Shown here one piece after another: positions 8,744 to 17,554 of a DNA stretch of 64,000 nt. The stretch is from JANNSX01 sp963741525 (lineage in GTDB: Bacteria; Pseudomonadota; Alphaproteobacteria; Rhizobiales; Hyphomicrobiaceae). The notes under the pieces were generated by a model that was not told where the DNA came from, did not search any database, and saw only the letters and a list, made by a program, of their open reading frames with translations. The translations under genes were made by a program, and so were the position numbers. Within the stretch, counting starts at the first letter, position 1; each line of letters opens with the position of its first letter. The DNA is taken from NCBI GenBank assembly GCA_963741525.1, contig CAVUIW010000020.1:325368-389367 (forward strand), written 5' to 3'.

Positions 8744-10549
8744 ATGAGTTTGCAAGACGGCTATTCGGATACGGAACGACATGCGGACAAACAGGTCCTG
8801 CATGAGATGGGCTATGCGCAGGAGCTGACCCGCCGCATGGGTCCGTTCCAGAACTTCGCGATCTCGTTTGCCATCATCTGCATCGTCGCCGGCGGCATCA
8901 CGGCCTTCCCGGCCGCGCTGAGCGCCGGTGGCGGCGCCTCGCTCGGCATCGGCTGGCCGATCGCCTCGGCTTTTGCGCTGATCGTGGCGGCAGCCATGGG
9001 ACAGATCGCCTCGGCCTATCCGACGGCCGGCGGCATCTATCACTGGTCCTCGATCCTGGGCGGACGCGGTTGGGGATGGGCCGCGGCCTGGTTCAATCTG
9101 CTCGGCCTCATCTTTGTCGTCTCGTCGGTGAACATGGGTGTGTTTTTCCTGTTCCGCGACCTGTTCCTGACACAGGTTCTCGGCTGGGATACGGCCGCCG
9201 CAGGCTGGGTCTCCGCCGTGCCGTTCGACCAGGGCTGGTGGACGCAGACGATCTTCATCGGCGGCATCACGATCGCGCAGTGCATTCTCAACCACTATTT
9301 CCTGCGCCTGACCACGGTGCTGACGGACTTCAGCGGCTACCTCATCTTGGCGACCGCCGTGCTGCTGACGATCGCTTTCCTCGCTTTCGCGCCCTCGCTC
9401 GACTTCAACCGCCTCGTCACCTTCACGAACTATACCGGCGACGCAGGCGGCGGGGTCTGGCCGCAGGCGACCGTCATGCTCTACATCATCGGCATCGGCC
9501 TCTTGCACGGCGTCTACACGATTACCGGCTTCGATGCCTCGGCGCATACCTCCGAGGAGACACGCAATGCCTCGCGTGAGGTGCCCAAGGGCATGATGCG
9601 CTCGGTGTTCTGGTCGTTCCTGTTCGGCTGGATCATGGTTTGCGCCTTCGTGCTCGCACTTCCCGACCAGACGATTCCCGATCCGGCCGACGCCACCAAG
9701 ACCATCGTTGTCAGCGGCGTCGCGACGGCGGCCAGCAAAGGCTGGGGCGCCTTCAACTGGCTGATGGAGACCTCGCCGATGCCGAGCGCGCTGAAGGCGC
9801 TCCTGATCGTCGGTGTCGTCGTGTCGAACTTCCTCTGTGCGCTTGCCGGTGTCACGTCGATGTCGCGCATGATGTACGCCTTCGCACGTGACGGTGGCCT
9901 GCCGATGTCGGGCATGCTGCGAAAGGTCAGCGCCTCGTTCAGAACCCCCGGTCCGGCGATCTGGGTCGGCGGCATCCTGTCGGTGTTGGCGACACTCTAC
10001 GGCGGCGCATTCCTCGTCCTGTCCACGGGCTGCGCAGTCTTCCTCTATCTGTCCTACCTGATGCCGGTCGCCGCCGGAATGCGGGCGGAGATGAACGGGA
10101 GTTGGGCGCACAAGGGACCGTTCAGCCTGGGTGGCGCCTCGTTGCCGGTCGCCGTCCTCGCCATCATCGGCTCCGCCGTGCTGATCTTCGTCGGCATCCA
10201 GCCGCCGCAGGAAAAGGTTCTCTACCTCATGGTCGTCATGGTGCTGGCGCTCGCCTCGTTCTGGCAGACCATGGAAGGCAACCGGCCGATCGGCTGGCTG
10301 CTGGCCCTCGTCACCCTTTTGGTCGTCTACTATTTCCTGGCCGGCGGGTTCATATTCTCGGGCGGCGACGGCTTCATGGGCCTTAGTCGTGAAGGCATGA
10401 TCTGGTTCATTGTCGCCGCGGCAGGGCTCGTCCTGTTGAGCCTCATTCTCGGCGGCAAGCGCTTCGACGGTCCGCCGATCGGCGAGGAGATCGCCAAGCG
10501 GAAGGCCGAGATCGCCGCCGAGGAGGCGGCCGTCGGCGAAGCCGCCTAA
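8744..10549 (+). CDS. APC-family amino acid/amine permease
   Basis: Inner-membrane permease of 601 residues with 12 or more hydrophobic segments. The N-terminal RRMGPFQNFAISFAIICIV and the GGITAFP helix, plus GFDASAHTSEETRNASREVP, match the amino acid/choline/GABA transporter branch of the APC superfamily. The C-terminus ends in a charged, alanine-rich tail (KRKAEIAAEEAAV). The ATG at 8744 is preceded by GGAGAGG. A glutamine-synthetase-like ligase follows after the Fic insert, and a glutamylputrescine-oxidase-like flavoprotein lies elsewhere in the window, so polyamine or ethanolamine uptake is plausible but unproven. Confidence 0.9.
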   Translation: MSLQDGYSDTERHADKQVLHEMGYAQELTRRMGPFQNFAISFAIICIVAGGITAFPAALSAGGGASLGIGWPIASAFALIVAAAMGQIASAYPTAGGIYHWSSILGGRGWGWAAAWFNLLGLIFVVSSVNMGVFFLFRDLFLTQVLGWDTAAAGWVSAVPFDQGWWTQTIFIGGITIAQCILNHYFLRLTTVLTDFSGYLILATAVLLTIAFLAFAPSLDFNRLVTFTNYTGDAGGGVWPQATVMLYIIGIGLLHGVYTITGFDASAHTSEETRNASREVPKGMMRSVFWSFLFGWIMVCAFVLALPDQTIPDPADATKTIVVSGVATAASKGWGAFNWLMETSPMPSALKALLIVGVVVSNFLCALAGVTSMSRMMYAFARDGGLPMSGMLRKVSASFRTPGPAIWVGGILSVLATLYGGAFLVLSTGCAVFLYLSYLMPVAAGMRAEMNGSWAHKGPFSLGGASLPVAVLAIIGSAVLIFVGIQPPQEKVLYLMVVMVLALASFWQTMEGNRPIGWLLALVTLLVVYYFLAGGFIFSGGDGFMGLSREGMIWFIVAAAGLVLLSLILGGKRFDGPPIGEEIAKRKAEIAAEEAAVGEAA

Positions 10550-10566
10550 CACCGCACGATGCCGAC

Positions 10567-10590
10567 CCCGCGCCGGACTACCGGCGCGGG
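10567..10590 (+). terminator. GC-rich hairpin after the permease gene
   Basis: CCCGCGCCGG, loop ACTA, CCGGCGCGGG: a perfect 10-bp stem starting 17 bases after the permease stop codon. There is no T-tract, so it is either a weak terminator or an RNA 3' end stabiliser. Confidence 0.5.
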
Positions 10591-10633
10591 CCCCACTTGG
10601 CCCACGACTTCGGCGGGCCGCACCAGGGGGTGC

Positions 10634-10810
10634 ATATGTCGACACAATTGAATTTTGTCGACATATAGATTGCATCATGTCGACGGGATCGACATGGTCG
10701 GGCTTATATGTCGATAAAATCTGCTTTCATCGACATATAAGCTGTGATATGTCGATGCAGCCGGCACATGGATGGCGATATGTCGACAGAAGTCTAAAAA
10801 ATCGACACTT
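10634..10810 (+). promoter_or_regulatory. Operator-like array of ATATGTCGA inverted repeats upstream of fic
   Basis: Three inverted repeats and two extra half-sites share the core ATGTCGA. IR1: ATATGTCGACA (10634-10644), 11-bp spacer, TGTCGACATAT (10656-10666). IR2: ATGTCGA (10677-10683), 5-bp spacer, TCGACAT (10689-10695). IR3: TTATATGTCGAT (10704-10715), 13-bp spacer, ATCGACATATAA (10729-10740). Single sites: ATATGTCGAT (10747-10756) and ATATGTCGACA (10778-10788), plus a degenerate TCGACA (10802-10807) just before the fic start. The array is AT-richer than its surroundings and fits a multi-site operator, probably for control of fic. Confidence 0.7.
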
Positions 10811-10811
10811 C

Positions 10812-11984
10812 ATGGCCAAGCGCAGCACCAGAAAAATCCAAGCCGCCAAGACAACGGTGAAAGTGGCTGATCGATTCGATCCAAGCCGACCCTATAATGC
10901 ATTGCCACAGCTGCCACCCGCGGCGGCGATCGAGACCACTGCGATACTCAAAGCCTGCATTGGCGCCAGGGCAGCACTCGCTGGCCTTCGCGTTGCTTGC
11001 AAGCTCATCCCCAACGAGACAGTCCTCATCAACACCATTCCGATGCTGGAGGCTCGCGCTAGCTCCGAGATTGAGAACATCGTCACGACCAACGATGCCT
11101 TGTTCCGCCAGGCGACCCATAGCGATATGGGCGATAGTCCGGCAGTCAAAGAGGCACTCAATTACCGAAGTGCCCTCTACCATGGCCTAGCTGCCGTTGA
11201 AAAAAAGCCGGTCTCCACAAACATCGCCGTCGAGATCTGCCGCATTATCAAGGACACGGATCTCGACATCCGAAAGATACCCGGCACCACGCTCAAGAAT
11301 GCAGCCACGGGCGAAACGATTTACACGCCACCCGAAGGCGAGGACCAGTTGCGCCGGCTGCTTGCAAATTGGGAGAGGTTCCAGAACGCCCCCGGCGATC
11401 TCGATCCTTTGATCAGAATGGCTGTGCTGCACTACCAATTCGAGGCGATCCACCCGTTTGTTGACGGCAATGGCCGAACCGGACGCATCCTCAATCTGCT
11501 CAGTCTCGTCCAAGATGATTTGCTAGAGCTGCCGACGCTTTATCTGAGCCGGCACTTCTTGCACACGCGGACCGACTACTACCGCCTGCTGCTCCGCGTC
11601 ACGACCCATGCCGAATGGGAGCCGTGGATTCTCTACGTGCTGGAAGCTTGCCGTGCGACATCGCTCTGGACATCCGCGAAAATCGATGCCGTGCGCAACC
11701 TGATGGAGGCAACGATCGAGCATGCTCGCACGAACGCCCCCAAAATATACACGCGCGAGCTGATCGACGCGATCTTCACGCAACCCTATTGCCGGATCGG
11801 CAATCTGGTCGAACGCGGAATCGCCAAACGGGAAACGGCCTCGGTGTACCTCAAGACCCTTGCGGGAATTGGAATCTTCGAAGAGTTGAAGGCCGGCCGC
11901 GAGAAGCTATTCGTAAACAGACGCTATCTCGACCTACTCAGCAGCGAGGAGCATCGGTTTCCCGGCTACACGCGCCCTAGATAA
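10812..11984 (+). CDS. Fic-domain protein (AMP transferase type) with winged-helix-like tail
   Basis: Protein of 390 residues. The Fic catalytic motif HPFVDGNGRTGR is at 214-225. A matching inhibitory motif SxxxEN is at 84-89 (SSEIEN), placed N-terminally as in class II Fic enzymes whose own helix blocks ATP until relieved. Such enzymes move AMP from ATP to target hydroxyls. The C-terminal 100 residues (YTRELIDAIFTQPYC, then KRETASVYLKTLAGIG) look like a winged helix, so the protein may bind DNA and control itself through the upstream repeats; that is inference. I chose the ATG at 10812 because earlier in-frame starts read through the repeat array. It interrupts a permease/ligase neighbourhood. 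Confidence 0.9.
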   Translation: MAKRSTRKIQAAKTTVKVADRFDPSRPYNALPQLPPAAAIETTAILKACIGARAALAGLRVACKLIPNETVLINTIPMLEARASSEIENIVTTNDALFRQATHSDMGDSPAVKEALNYRSALYHGLAAVEKKPVSTNIAVEICRIIKDTDLDIRKIPGTTLKNAATGETIYTPPEGEDQLRRLLANWERFQNAPGDLDPLIRMAVLHYQFEAIHPFVDGNGRTGRILNLLSLVQDDLLELPTLYLSRHFLHTRTDYYRLLLRVTTHAEWEPWILYVLEACRATSLWTSAKIDAVRNLMEATIEHARTNAPKIYTRELIDAIFTQPYCRIGNLVERGIAKRETASVYLKTLAGIGIFEELKAGREKLFVNRRYLDLLSSEEHRFPGYTRPR

Positions 11985-12035
11985 CCCGCCAGACGCGGAC
12001 TTCTCCGCTCCGGGCAACCGGTGCCGACCCCACTT

Positions 12036-12056
12036 GGCCCGCCTCTCTGGCGGGCC
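12036..12056 (+). terminator. Hairpin after fic
   Basis: GGCCCGCC, loop TCTCT, GGCGGGCC, followed by TATTGTTT. A strong 8-bp stem 50 bases after the fic stop and 40 before the ligase start, consistent with a terminator isolating fic from the next gene. Confidence 0.55.
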
Positions 12057-12095
12057 TATTGTTTGGCGACACGCCTAATCAACAGGAAACGCCCC

Positions 12096-13464
12096 ATGCC
12101 CGGCATGCTGACCCTCGACGAGCTGAAAGCCATCACCAAATCCGGCGAGATCGACACCGTCGTCGCCTGCTTCACCGATCTCCAGGGGCGGCTCGCGGGC
12201 AAGCGCTTTCACGCGCCCTTCTTCTGCGACGGCGCCCATGAGGAGACGCATGCCTGCAATTATCTGCTGGCGCTTGACATCGATATGGAGACGGTGCCGG
12301 GCTACAAGGCGGCCTCCTGGGAGCGCGGCTACGGTGACTTCACGCTGAAGCCCGACATGAAGACGCTCCGCCGCATTCCCTGGCAGGAAGGCGCGGCCCT
12401 CGTCCTTTGCGATGTGCTCGACCATCACACGCATGCGGCCGTGCCGCATTCCCCGCGGGCCATGCTGAAACGCCAGGTCGATCGCATCGCCGCCCAGAAC
12501 ATGCAGGCGCTCGCGGCCTCCGAGCTCGAGTTCTTCCTGTTCGAGGAGTCCTACGACGCCATCACCGATCGCGGCTTCAAGGACCCCAAGACGGCGGCCC
12601 GCTACCTCGAGGACTACTCGATCCTGCTCTCCTCAAAAGAGGAGCCCTACATGCGCGCGCTGCGCAACGGCCTCGCCGGCGCCGGCATCATCGTCGAGAA
12701 CTCCAAGGGCGAGTACGGCCCGGGCCAGGAGGAGATCAACGTCAAGTATTCCGATGCCCTCGACATGGCCGACCAGCACGTCATCATCAAGAACGGCGCC
12801 AAGGAGATCGCCCATCAGCAGGGCAAGCGCCGTCACCTTCATGTCGAAGTACAGCTACAATTATTCGGGCAACTCCTCCCACATCCACATGTCGCTCTGG
12901 CACAAGGACGGGCACTCGCTGTTCCACGACACGTCGGCCGAGCACGGCATGTCCAAGCTGATGCGCCAGTTTCTCGCCGGCCAGCTCAAATACTCCCGCG
13001 AGATCACCTGGTTCCTGGCGCCCTACATCAACTCCTACAAGCGCTTCATGGTTGGCACCTTCGCGCCGACGCGGGCGATCTGGTCGTTCGACAACCGGAC
13101 GGCGGGGTTCCGGCTCTGTGGTGCCGACACCAAGGCGATCAGGGTCGAATGCCGGATCGGCGGCGCCGATCTCAATCCCTATTTCGCCTACGCGGCGCTG
13201 CTCGCGGCGGGTCTGCGCGGCATCGAGGAAAAGCTCGAGCTGGAGCCGGCTTTCGCGGGCGATGCCTACACGGCCAAGAACCTGCGCGAGATTCCCAAGA
13301 CCTTGCGCGAGGCGATCGCGCTCATGAAGGGCTCGGAGATGCTGAGGGAAGCCTTCGGCCAGGACGTCATGGAGCACATGATCCACACCGCCGAATGGGA
13401 GCAGTTCGAATACGACCGCCGCATCACCGATTGGGAGCTGAAGCGGGGGTTCGAGAGGAGTTGA
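12096..13464 (+). CDS. Glutamine synthetase family ligase (GSI/PuuA-like), frameshifted
   Basis: ATP-dependent gamma-glutamyl ligase. The N-terminal beta-grasp region reads FTDLQGRLAGKRF. The catalytic domain has ASELEFFLFEESYD (metal-binding glutamates), YGPGQEEINVKY, SGNSSHIHMSLW, FAPTRAIWSFDNRT and a final GGADLNPYFAYAALLAAGL. One extra base at about 12828 breaks the frame; without it there are 456 codons, the normal size. The group includes glutamine synthetase-like enzymes that couple glutamate to putrescine, ethanolamine or methylamine. With a permease upstream, an amine ligase is more likely than the main assimilatory enzyme, but sequence alone does not decide. ATG at 12096 with an AGGAAA site. 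Confidence 0.85.
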
Positions 13465-13542
13465 GGTCGACTGGCGAAACGTTTCGGCTGCCGGCGCGGG
13501 AGTTGGGGCAGCCTCAATCCGAAACCGAGTGCCAACCTAGAA

Positions 13543-14133
13543 CTAGTCGACCTCGATCCCCCTCGCTCGTGCAAAAGCGCGCATGTGGAAGCGGATTTGC
13601 GCGTCGCTGTATCGGCTCGATGTTCCGACGGGACAGGCGTCACGCGCGCGGCAGCCGAGCGTCAGGCAGCGTGGCGCGGCATCGGTGCGGAGATGGGAGG
13701 CGCAGGCGCCGACGTCGTAACTCGTGCCGGTGAAGGCGTCGACGGGGCAGGCCGTGAGGCAGGGTTTTGTTGGGCAGCTATCGCACGGTTTTGGGCGCTC
13801 CGATCGCGCCGGTAGGCCTTCGACAGCGCCTGAAAACAGTAGAGCACCGCGATAAGCGTGCCAGAGTCCATGCTCGGGATGGATCAACAGGCCGAGCGGT
13901 GAGGGGTGAACATCCTCCGCGCGCTGGGCCCAACGCTGGAACGGCAGATAGGGCGTATCGTTGGGATACGCGGCGCGCGCGCCGAGCTTTGCCGCCACGG
14001 GATCGATGACGCGCTTGGCCCAGCGATCCAGCGGATCGGGCTCGTCGCGGCGCTGGCACTCGAAACTGTCGAAACCTTCGCCGCCAACCGTGCCGATCAG
14101 AATGGCGGTGCACGACGACAGGCCGTCTGGCAT
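13543..14133 (-). CDS. Iron-sulfur (ferredoxin-type) protein, start uncertain
   Basis: The frame reads PYLPFQRWAQRAEDVHPSPL and LIHPEHGLWHAYRGALLF, then two cysteine clusters, CDSCPTKPCLTACPVDAF and CASHLRTDAAPRCLTLGCRA, ending DACPVGTSSRYS. These are 4Fe-4S ligands like those of epoxyqueuosine-reductase-type ferredoxins, and the protein may be a small electron carrier or reductase partner. The frame stays open and plausible upstream to about 14260, into the end of the aldolase gene, but has no ATG, GTG or TTG before 14133. Either the true start is unusual or an indel hides it. Substrate unknown. Confidence 0.65.
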   Translation of the reverse strand: MPDGLSSCTAILIGTVGGEGFDSFECQRRDEPDPLDRWAKRVIDPVAAKLGARAAYPNDTPYLPFQRWAQRAEDVHPSPLGLLIHPEHGLWHAYRGALLFSGAVEGLPARSERPKPCDSCPTKPCLTACPVDAFTGTSYDVGACASHLRTDAAPRCLTLGCRARDACPVGTSSRYSDAQIRFHMRAFARARGIEVD

Positions 14134-14224
14134 CTCGCCATGGCGGATCTCGGTTCCGCCACGCGCAATGAGCCCGCTGCTCGCGAGCGCGGCGACAACA
14201 TCGGCATACGAGACCGAGTGGGCT

Positions 14225-14986
14225 TCAGCGCCGGTAATCGGAGCCTTCCTCGTCGAGGATGCGCTTCAGCTCGTTGAAGTGCAGGCCGGGACCGCCCGGA
14301 TAGGCGATCCACTGCTCGCAGGTCTTCTTGGCGACCTCATGGGAGGCGATGCGCAGCGGCTTACCTGTCGACAGCGCGGTGATGTAGGTTTCGCACGACC
14401 GCTCGAAATAGTAGAGCAGGTCGAAGGCCTGGGCGGTATCGGTGCCCGTGATCATGACGCCGTGATTGCCCATGATCATCACCGGCTTGCCGGGATTGTC
14501 GCGGAAGGCGTGGCTGACGCGCTCGGCTTCCTCGCCGAGCCCCATGCCGTCGAAGCCCTCGTCGATGATCACGCGGCCGTAGAAGCGCATGGAGTTCTGG
14601 TCGATGGGTGGCAGCGTCGAGTCGGCGAGGCAGGCGAGCGCCAGCGCGTATTTGGAATGCACATGCAGGATGCAGGTCGCGCCCGGCACGTTGCGGTGGA
14701 TGGCGCCGTGGAGATCCCAGGCGGTCGGGTCGGGCGCGTTGGGCTGGTCCATGGTGGCCGGATCATTGGCGTCGAGCAGCAGCAGCTCGGAAGCGCGCAC
14801 CTTGGCGAAATGCCGGCCGTTCGGGTTCATGAGGAACTGCTTGCCGTCGTCCGAGACGGCAAGCGAAAGGTGGTTCGCCACCGCCTCGTGCATGTTGAGC
14901 CGCGCCGTCCAGCGGAAGGCAGCGGCGAGGTCGCAGCGGGCCTCCCAATGGTCGATGTTGGGGCGGAGCTGGGTGACGGCGCTCAT
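14225..14986 (-). CDS. Class II aldolase/adducin family protein
   Basis: Protein of 253 residues of the zinc-dependent class II aldolase/adducin fold. LNMHEAVANHLSL is the N-terminal motif, ILHVHSKYALALA supplies the HxH metal ligands, and IMGNHGVMITG supplies the third histidine and the glycine loop. Related enzymes cleave or epimerise sugar phosphates, or decarboxylate hydroxyacids. The ATG at 14986 is preceded by GAGGCCACC. The stop overlaps the upstream end of the iron-sulfur frame, so the two are probably co-transcribed. Confidence 0.88.
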   Translation of the reverse strand: MSAVTQLRPNIDHWEARCDLAAAFRWTARLNMHEAVANHLSLAVSDDGKQFLMNPNGRHFAKVRASELLLLDANDPATMDQPNAPDPTAWDLHGAIHRNVPGATCILHVHSKYALALACLADSTLPPIDQNSMRFYGRVIIDEGFDGMGLGEEAERVSHAFRDNPGKPVMIMGNHGVMITGTDTAQAFDLLYYFERSCETYITALSTGKPLRIASHEVAKKTCEQWIAYPGGPGLHFNELKRILDEEGSDYRR

Positions 14987-15170
14987 ATGGTGGCCTCCTC
15001 GAAGCAGCGGATGCCAGTCATTTTGGGCGTGGCGCCGCCCGGTGTCCAGGGTCTGGCCAGCATACCCCATGCGCATTTGCCGCCTTGGTGAAGGCCTCAC
15101 GGGAGGCGGCAGGCTGCCTTGCCACCCCCGGCTGCCCGTGACATGACCGGGCGCTCAAACGGAGCCCCTC

Positions 15171-15929
15171 ATGCCTGACCGGAAATCCCTCATTGCCGAG
15201 ATGCGACGGGCGGCGTTGGATGCCGGCCGGGTCATTCTCGACATCTACGAGCGCGGCTTTGCCACCGAGCGCAAGGCCGATGGCTCGCCCGTAACCGAGG
15301 CGGACCGGCAAGGCGAGGCGCTCATCCTGGAGCGGCTGGCGGCCGCGGCACCTGTAATTCCAGTCGTATCCGAGGAGAATGCCGCGTCCCACGCCCTGGC
15401 TCCGCCAGAGCGGTTTTTCCTCGTCGATCCCCTCGATGGCACCAAGGAATTCGTCTCGCGCAACGGCGAGTTCACGGTGAACATCGCGCTCATCGAGCAA
15501 GGCGTGCCGGTGCTCGGCGTTGTCTATGCGCCGGTCAAGGGCCAGTTGTTCTGGGTGGACGTGCAAGGGAATGCCATCGAGGAGCACGAAGGCCGCCAAT
15601 CCGTCATCACCGCGCGCACTCCGCCGATGACGGGCCTCATCGCCGCCGTCAGCCGTTCGCATCTGGACGAGGCGAGCACTCAGTTCCTCAAGGGTCACAA
15701 GCTCGCCGGAACGATCCAGGCGGGCTCCTCGCTCAAGTTCTGTCTCGTGGCGCGCGGCGAGGCCGACGTCTATCCGCGCTTCGGGCGGACCAACGAATGG
15801 GATACGGCGGCGGGCGACGCGGTGCTGCGCGCAGCCGGTGGGCGCATGCTGACACCCGAGGGCGAGGTATTCCGCTACGGCAAGCCGGGTTATGGTAACG
15901 GGCCATACATGGCCTGGGGCAAAGCGTGA
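15171..15929 (+). CDS. cysQ: 3'(2'),5'-bisphosphate nucleotidase CysQ
   Basis: Magnesium-dependent phosphatase of 252 residues that hydrolyses 3'-phosphoadenosine 5'-phosphate from sulfate assimilation. The motifs are those of the inositol monophosphatase superfamily in CysQ form: VSEEN near residue 65, DPLDGTKEFVSRNGEFTVNI near 85-105, and EWDTAAGDAVLRAAGG near 205-220. DPLDGTKEF (rather than DGTTNF) separates it from the SuhB-type gene at 23371. Its stop overlaps the region before the M55 peptidase start. Confidence 0.93.
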   Translation: MPDRKSLIAEMRRAALDAGRVILDIYERGFATERKADGSPVTEADRQGEALILERLAAAAPVIPVVSEENAASHALAPPERFFLVDPLDGTKEFVSRNGEFTVNIALIEQGVPVLGVVYAPVKGQLFWVDVQGNAIEEHEGRQSVITARTPPMTGLIAAVSRSHLDEASTQFLKGHKLAGTIQAGSSLKFCLVARGEADVYPRFGRTNEWDTAAGDAVLRAAGGRMLTPEGEVFRYGKPGYGNGPYMAWGKA

Positions 15930-15937
15930 GGACCGCC

Positions 15938-16735
15938 ATGAAGGTCTACATCAGCGTCGACATCGAAGGCATCGCGGGCTCCCTCGACTGGGACGAGACC
16001 GAGATCGAGCATCCCCGCTACGCCGAGTTCCGCGCGCTGATGACCGGCGAGGCAAATGCGGCCATCGAGGGTGCGAAGCTCGCGGGCGCCGACGAAATCT
16101 GGGTCAAGGATGCGCATTCCTCGGGGCGAAATCTGATCATCGATGAGATGTCCGACGATGTGCGGGTCTTGCGCGGCTGGTCGGGCCATCCGTTCTCGAT
16201 GGTCGAAGAGCTCGACAAGAGCTTCGCTGCCGTCGTCATGATCGGCTACCACGCCTCCGCCGGCAGCGAGGCCAATGCGCTGGCGCATACGCTCTCCGGC
16301 AAGGCGGTCGACATGCGGCTGAACGGCGAGCGCGTTTCGGAAGCGGTGATGCATGCTTATGCGGCGGCGCTCGTCGGCGTTCCGCTCGCCTTCGTCTCGG
16401 GCGATGCCGGGCTCTGCGAGGAGCTCAAGGCCTTCAATCCGGCGATTGCGACGCTCGCCGTCAAGCGCGGGTCGGGCGCTTCGACCAACTCGATGACGCC
16501 GGCCGGAGCGCGCGCGGCGATCCGCGACGGCGTCGCCGCGGCGCTACGAGGCAACCTCAAGCCGCGCGTTGCGAAACTGCCGAAAATGTTCTCTCTCGAG
16601 ATCACCTATGGCGATCCCGTGACGGCGCATAAGATGAGCTTTTATCCGGGCATGGAGCATGTCGGCGAGCGCAAGATCCGCCTCGATGCGAAAGATTGCT
16701 TCGAGGTGCTGAGGGCGTTGCAGTTCGTGGTTTGA
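15938..16735 (+). CDS. M55 family D-aminopeptidase (DppA-like)
   Basis: Zinc peptidase of 265 residues. It opens MKVYISVDIEGIAGSLDWDE, which carries the family's Asp/Glu metal ligands (D8, E10). It continues with DEIWVKDAHSSGRNL, IGYHASAGS and FVSGDAGLCEE. M55 enzymes release D-amino acids from short peptides such as cell-wall D-Ala-D-Ala. I chose the ATG at 15938, which fits the family start; a GTG at 15926 would overlap cysQ. PhzF follows after 14 bases, so cysQ, this gene and phzF may form one operon. Confidence 0.9.
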   Translation: MKVYISVDIEGIAGSLDWDETEIEHPRYAEFRALMTGEANAAIEGAKLAGADEIWVKDAHSSGRNLIIDEMSDDVRVLRGWSGHPFSMVEELDKSFAAVVMIGYHASAGSEANALAHTLSGKAVDMRLNGERVSEAVMHAYAAALVGVPLAFVSGDAGLCEELKAFNPAIATLAVKRGSGASTNSMTPAGARAAIRDGVAAALRGNLKPRVAKLPKMFSLEITYGDPVTAHKMSFYPGMEHVGERKIRLDAKDCFEVLRALQFVV

Positions 16736-16749
16736 GGCCACCACCCACA

Positions 16750-17544
16750 ATGCCTACCCTCCCCATTCACATCGTCGATGCCTTCGCGGATCGCCCGCTC
16801 ACCGGCAATCCAGCTGCCGTCGTGCCGCTCGATCGCTGGTTGCCGGACGCGACGATGCAGGCCATCGCCGCCGAGCTCAATCTGTCGGAGACGGTGTTCT
16901 TCGTGCCCGAGGGCGAGGGATTTGCCATCCGCTGGTTCACGCCGATCCGCGAGGTCGACATGATCGGGCATGCGACGCTGGCGGCGGGCGCGTTGGTGCT
17001 CGATCGGTTGCGGCCTCAAACTGCCGAAGTCCGGTTCACCAGTCGCGGCGATACGATGATTGTCGAGCGTGACGGCGACGCCCTCACGCTCGAGATGCCG
17101 GCCTTGCCGGCGAAGCCGATCGAGCCGCCTGTGGGATTGATTGAAGGCCTCGGTCGCAGGCCCACTGCAATTTTCGCCGCCAAGCACTTTCTCTGCGTCT
17201 ATGATCGCGCCGAGGATGTGGCCGCGCTTGCGCCGGATTTTCTCATGCTCAAAGCGCTGCCGCTTCCGGCCGTCATCGTCACTGCGCCGGGCGATACAGG
17301 CGGCGGCACTGCCGATTTCGTCTCCCGCTTCTTCGCGCCCGCCAACGGCGTCGACGAGGACCCGGTCTCCGGCGTCGCCCACCTCTGCCTCGTACCCTAT
17401 TGGTCGAAGCGGCTCGGCAAAACCAGACTTGTGGGCCATCAGATCTCGCAGCGCGGCGGCATCATCCGCTGCGAGGATTTGGGCTCGCGCGTCCGCCTCG
17501 GTGGCAAGGTGGCGTACTTTCTCCAGGGCAGCATCAGCGTGTGA
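16750..17544 (+). CDS. PhzF-family isomerase
   Basis: Protein of 264 residues with the two-lobed PhzF/diaminopimelate-epimerase-like fold. LTGNPAAVVPL at about residues 19-29, NLSETVFFVP with the catalytic glutamate at about 45, the IREVDMIGHATLAA segment, and near the end NGVDEDPVSGVAHL. Apart from true PhzF of phenazine synthesis, most members have no known substrate, and no phenazine genes are present here. The ATG at 16750 follows the M55 gene by 14 bases; the longer open frame reads back into that gene and is not used. Confidence 0.88.
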   Translation: MPTLPIHIVDAFADRPLTGNPAAVVPLDRWLPDATMQAIAAELNLSETVFFVPEGEGFAIRWFTPIREVDMIGHATLAAGALVLDRLRPQTAEVRFTSRGDTMIVERDGDALTLEMPALPAKPIEPPVGLIEGLGRRPTAIFAAKHFLCVYDRAEDVAALAPDFLMLKALPLPAVIVTAPGDTGGGTADFVSRFFAPANGVDEDPVSGVAHLCLVPYWSKRLGKTRLVGHQISQRGGIIRCEDLGSRVRLGGKVAYFLQGSISV

Positions 17545-17554
17545 TTCTTTCCTC

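Noticed and set aside
8570..10678. A 702-codon open frame antisense to the permease
   Set aside because: Rich in His, Arg, Asp and Gly with no domain; it mirrors the codon structure of a certain membrane protein on the other strand, as long antisense frames do in high-GC DNA.
16750..17544. A phenazine biosynthesis locus
   Set aside because: PhzF-like proteins are widespread and no other phz gene is present.
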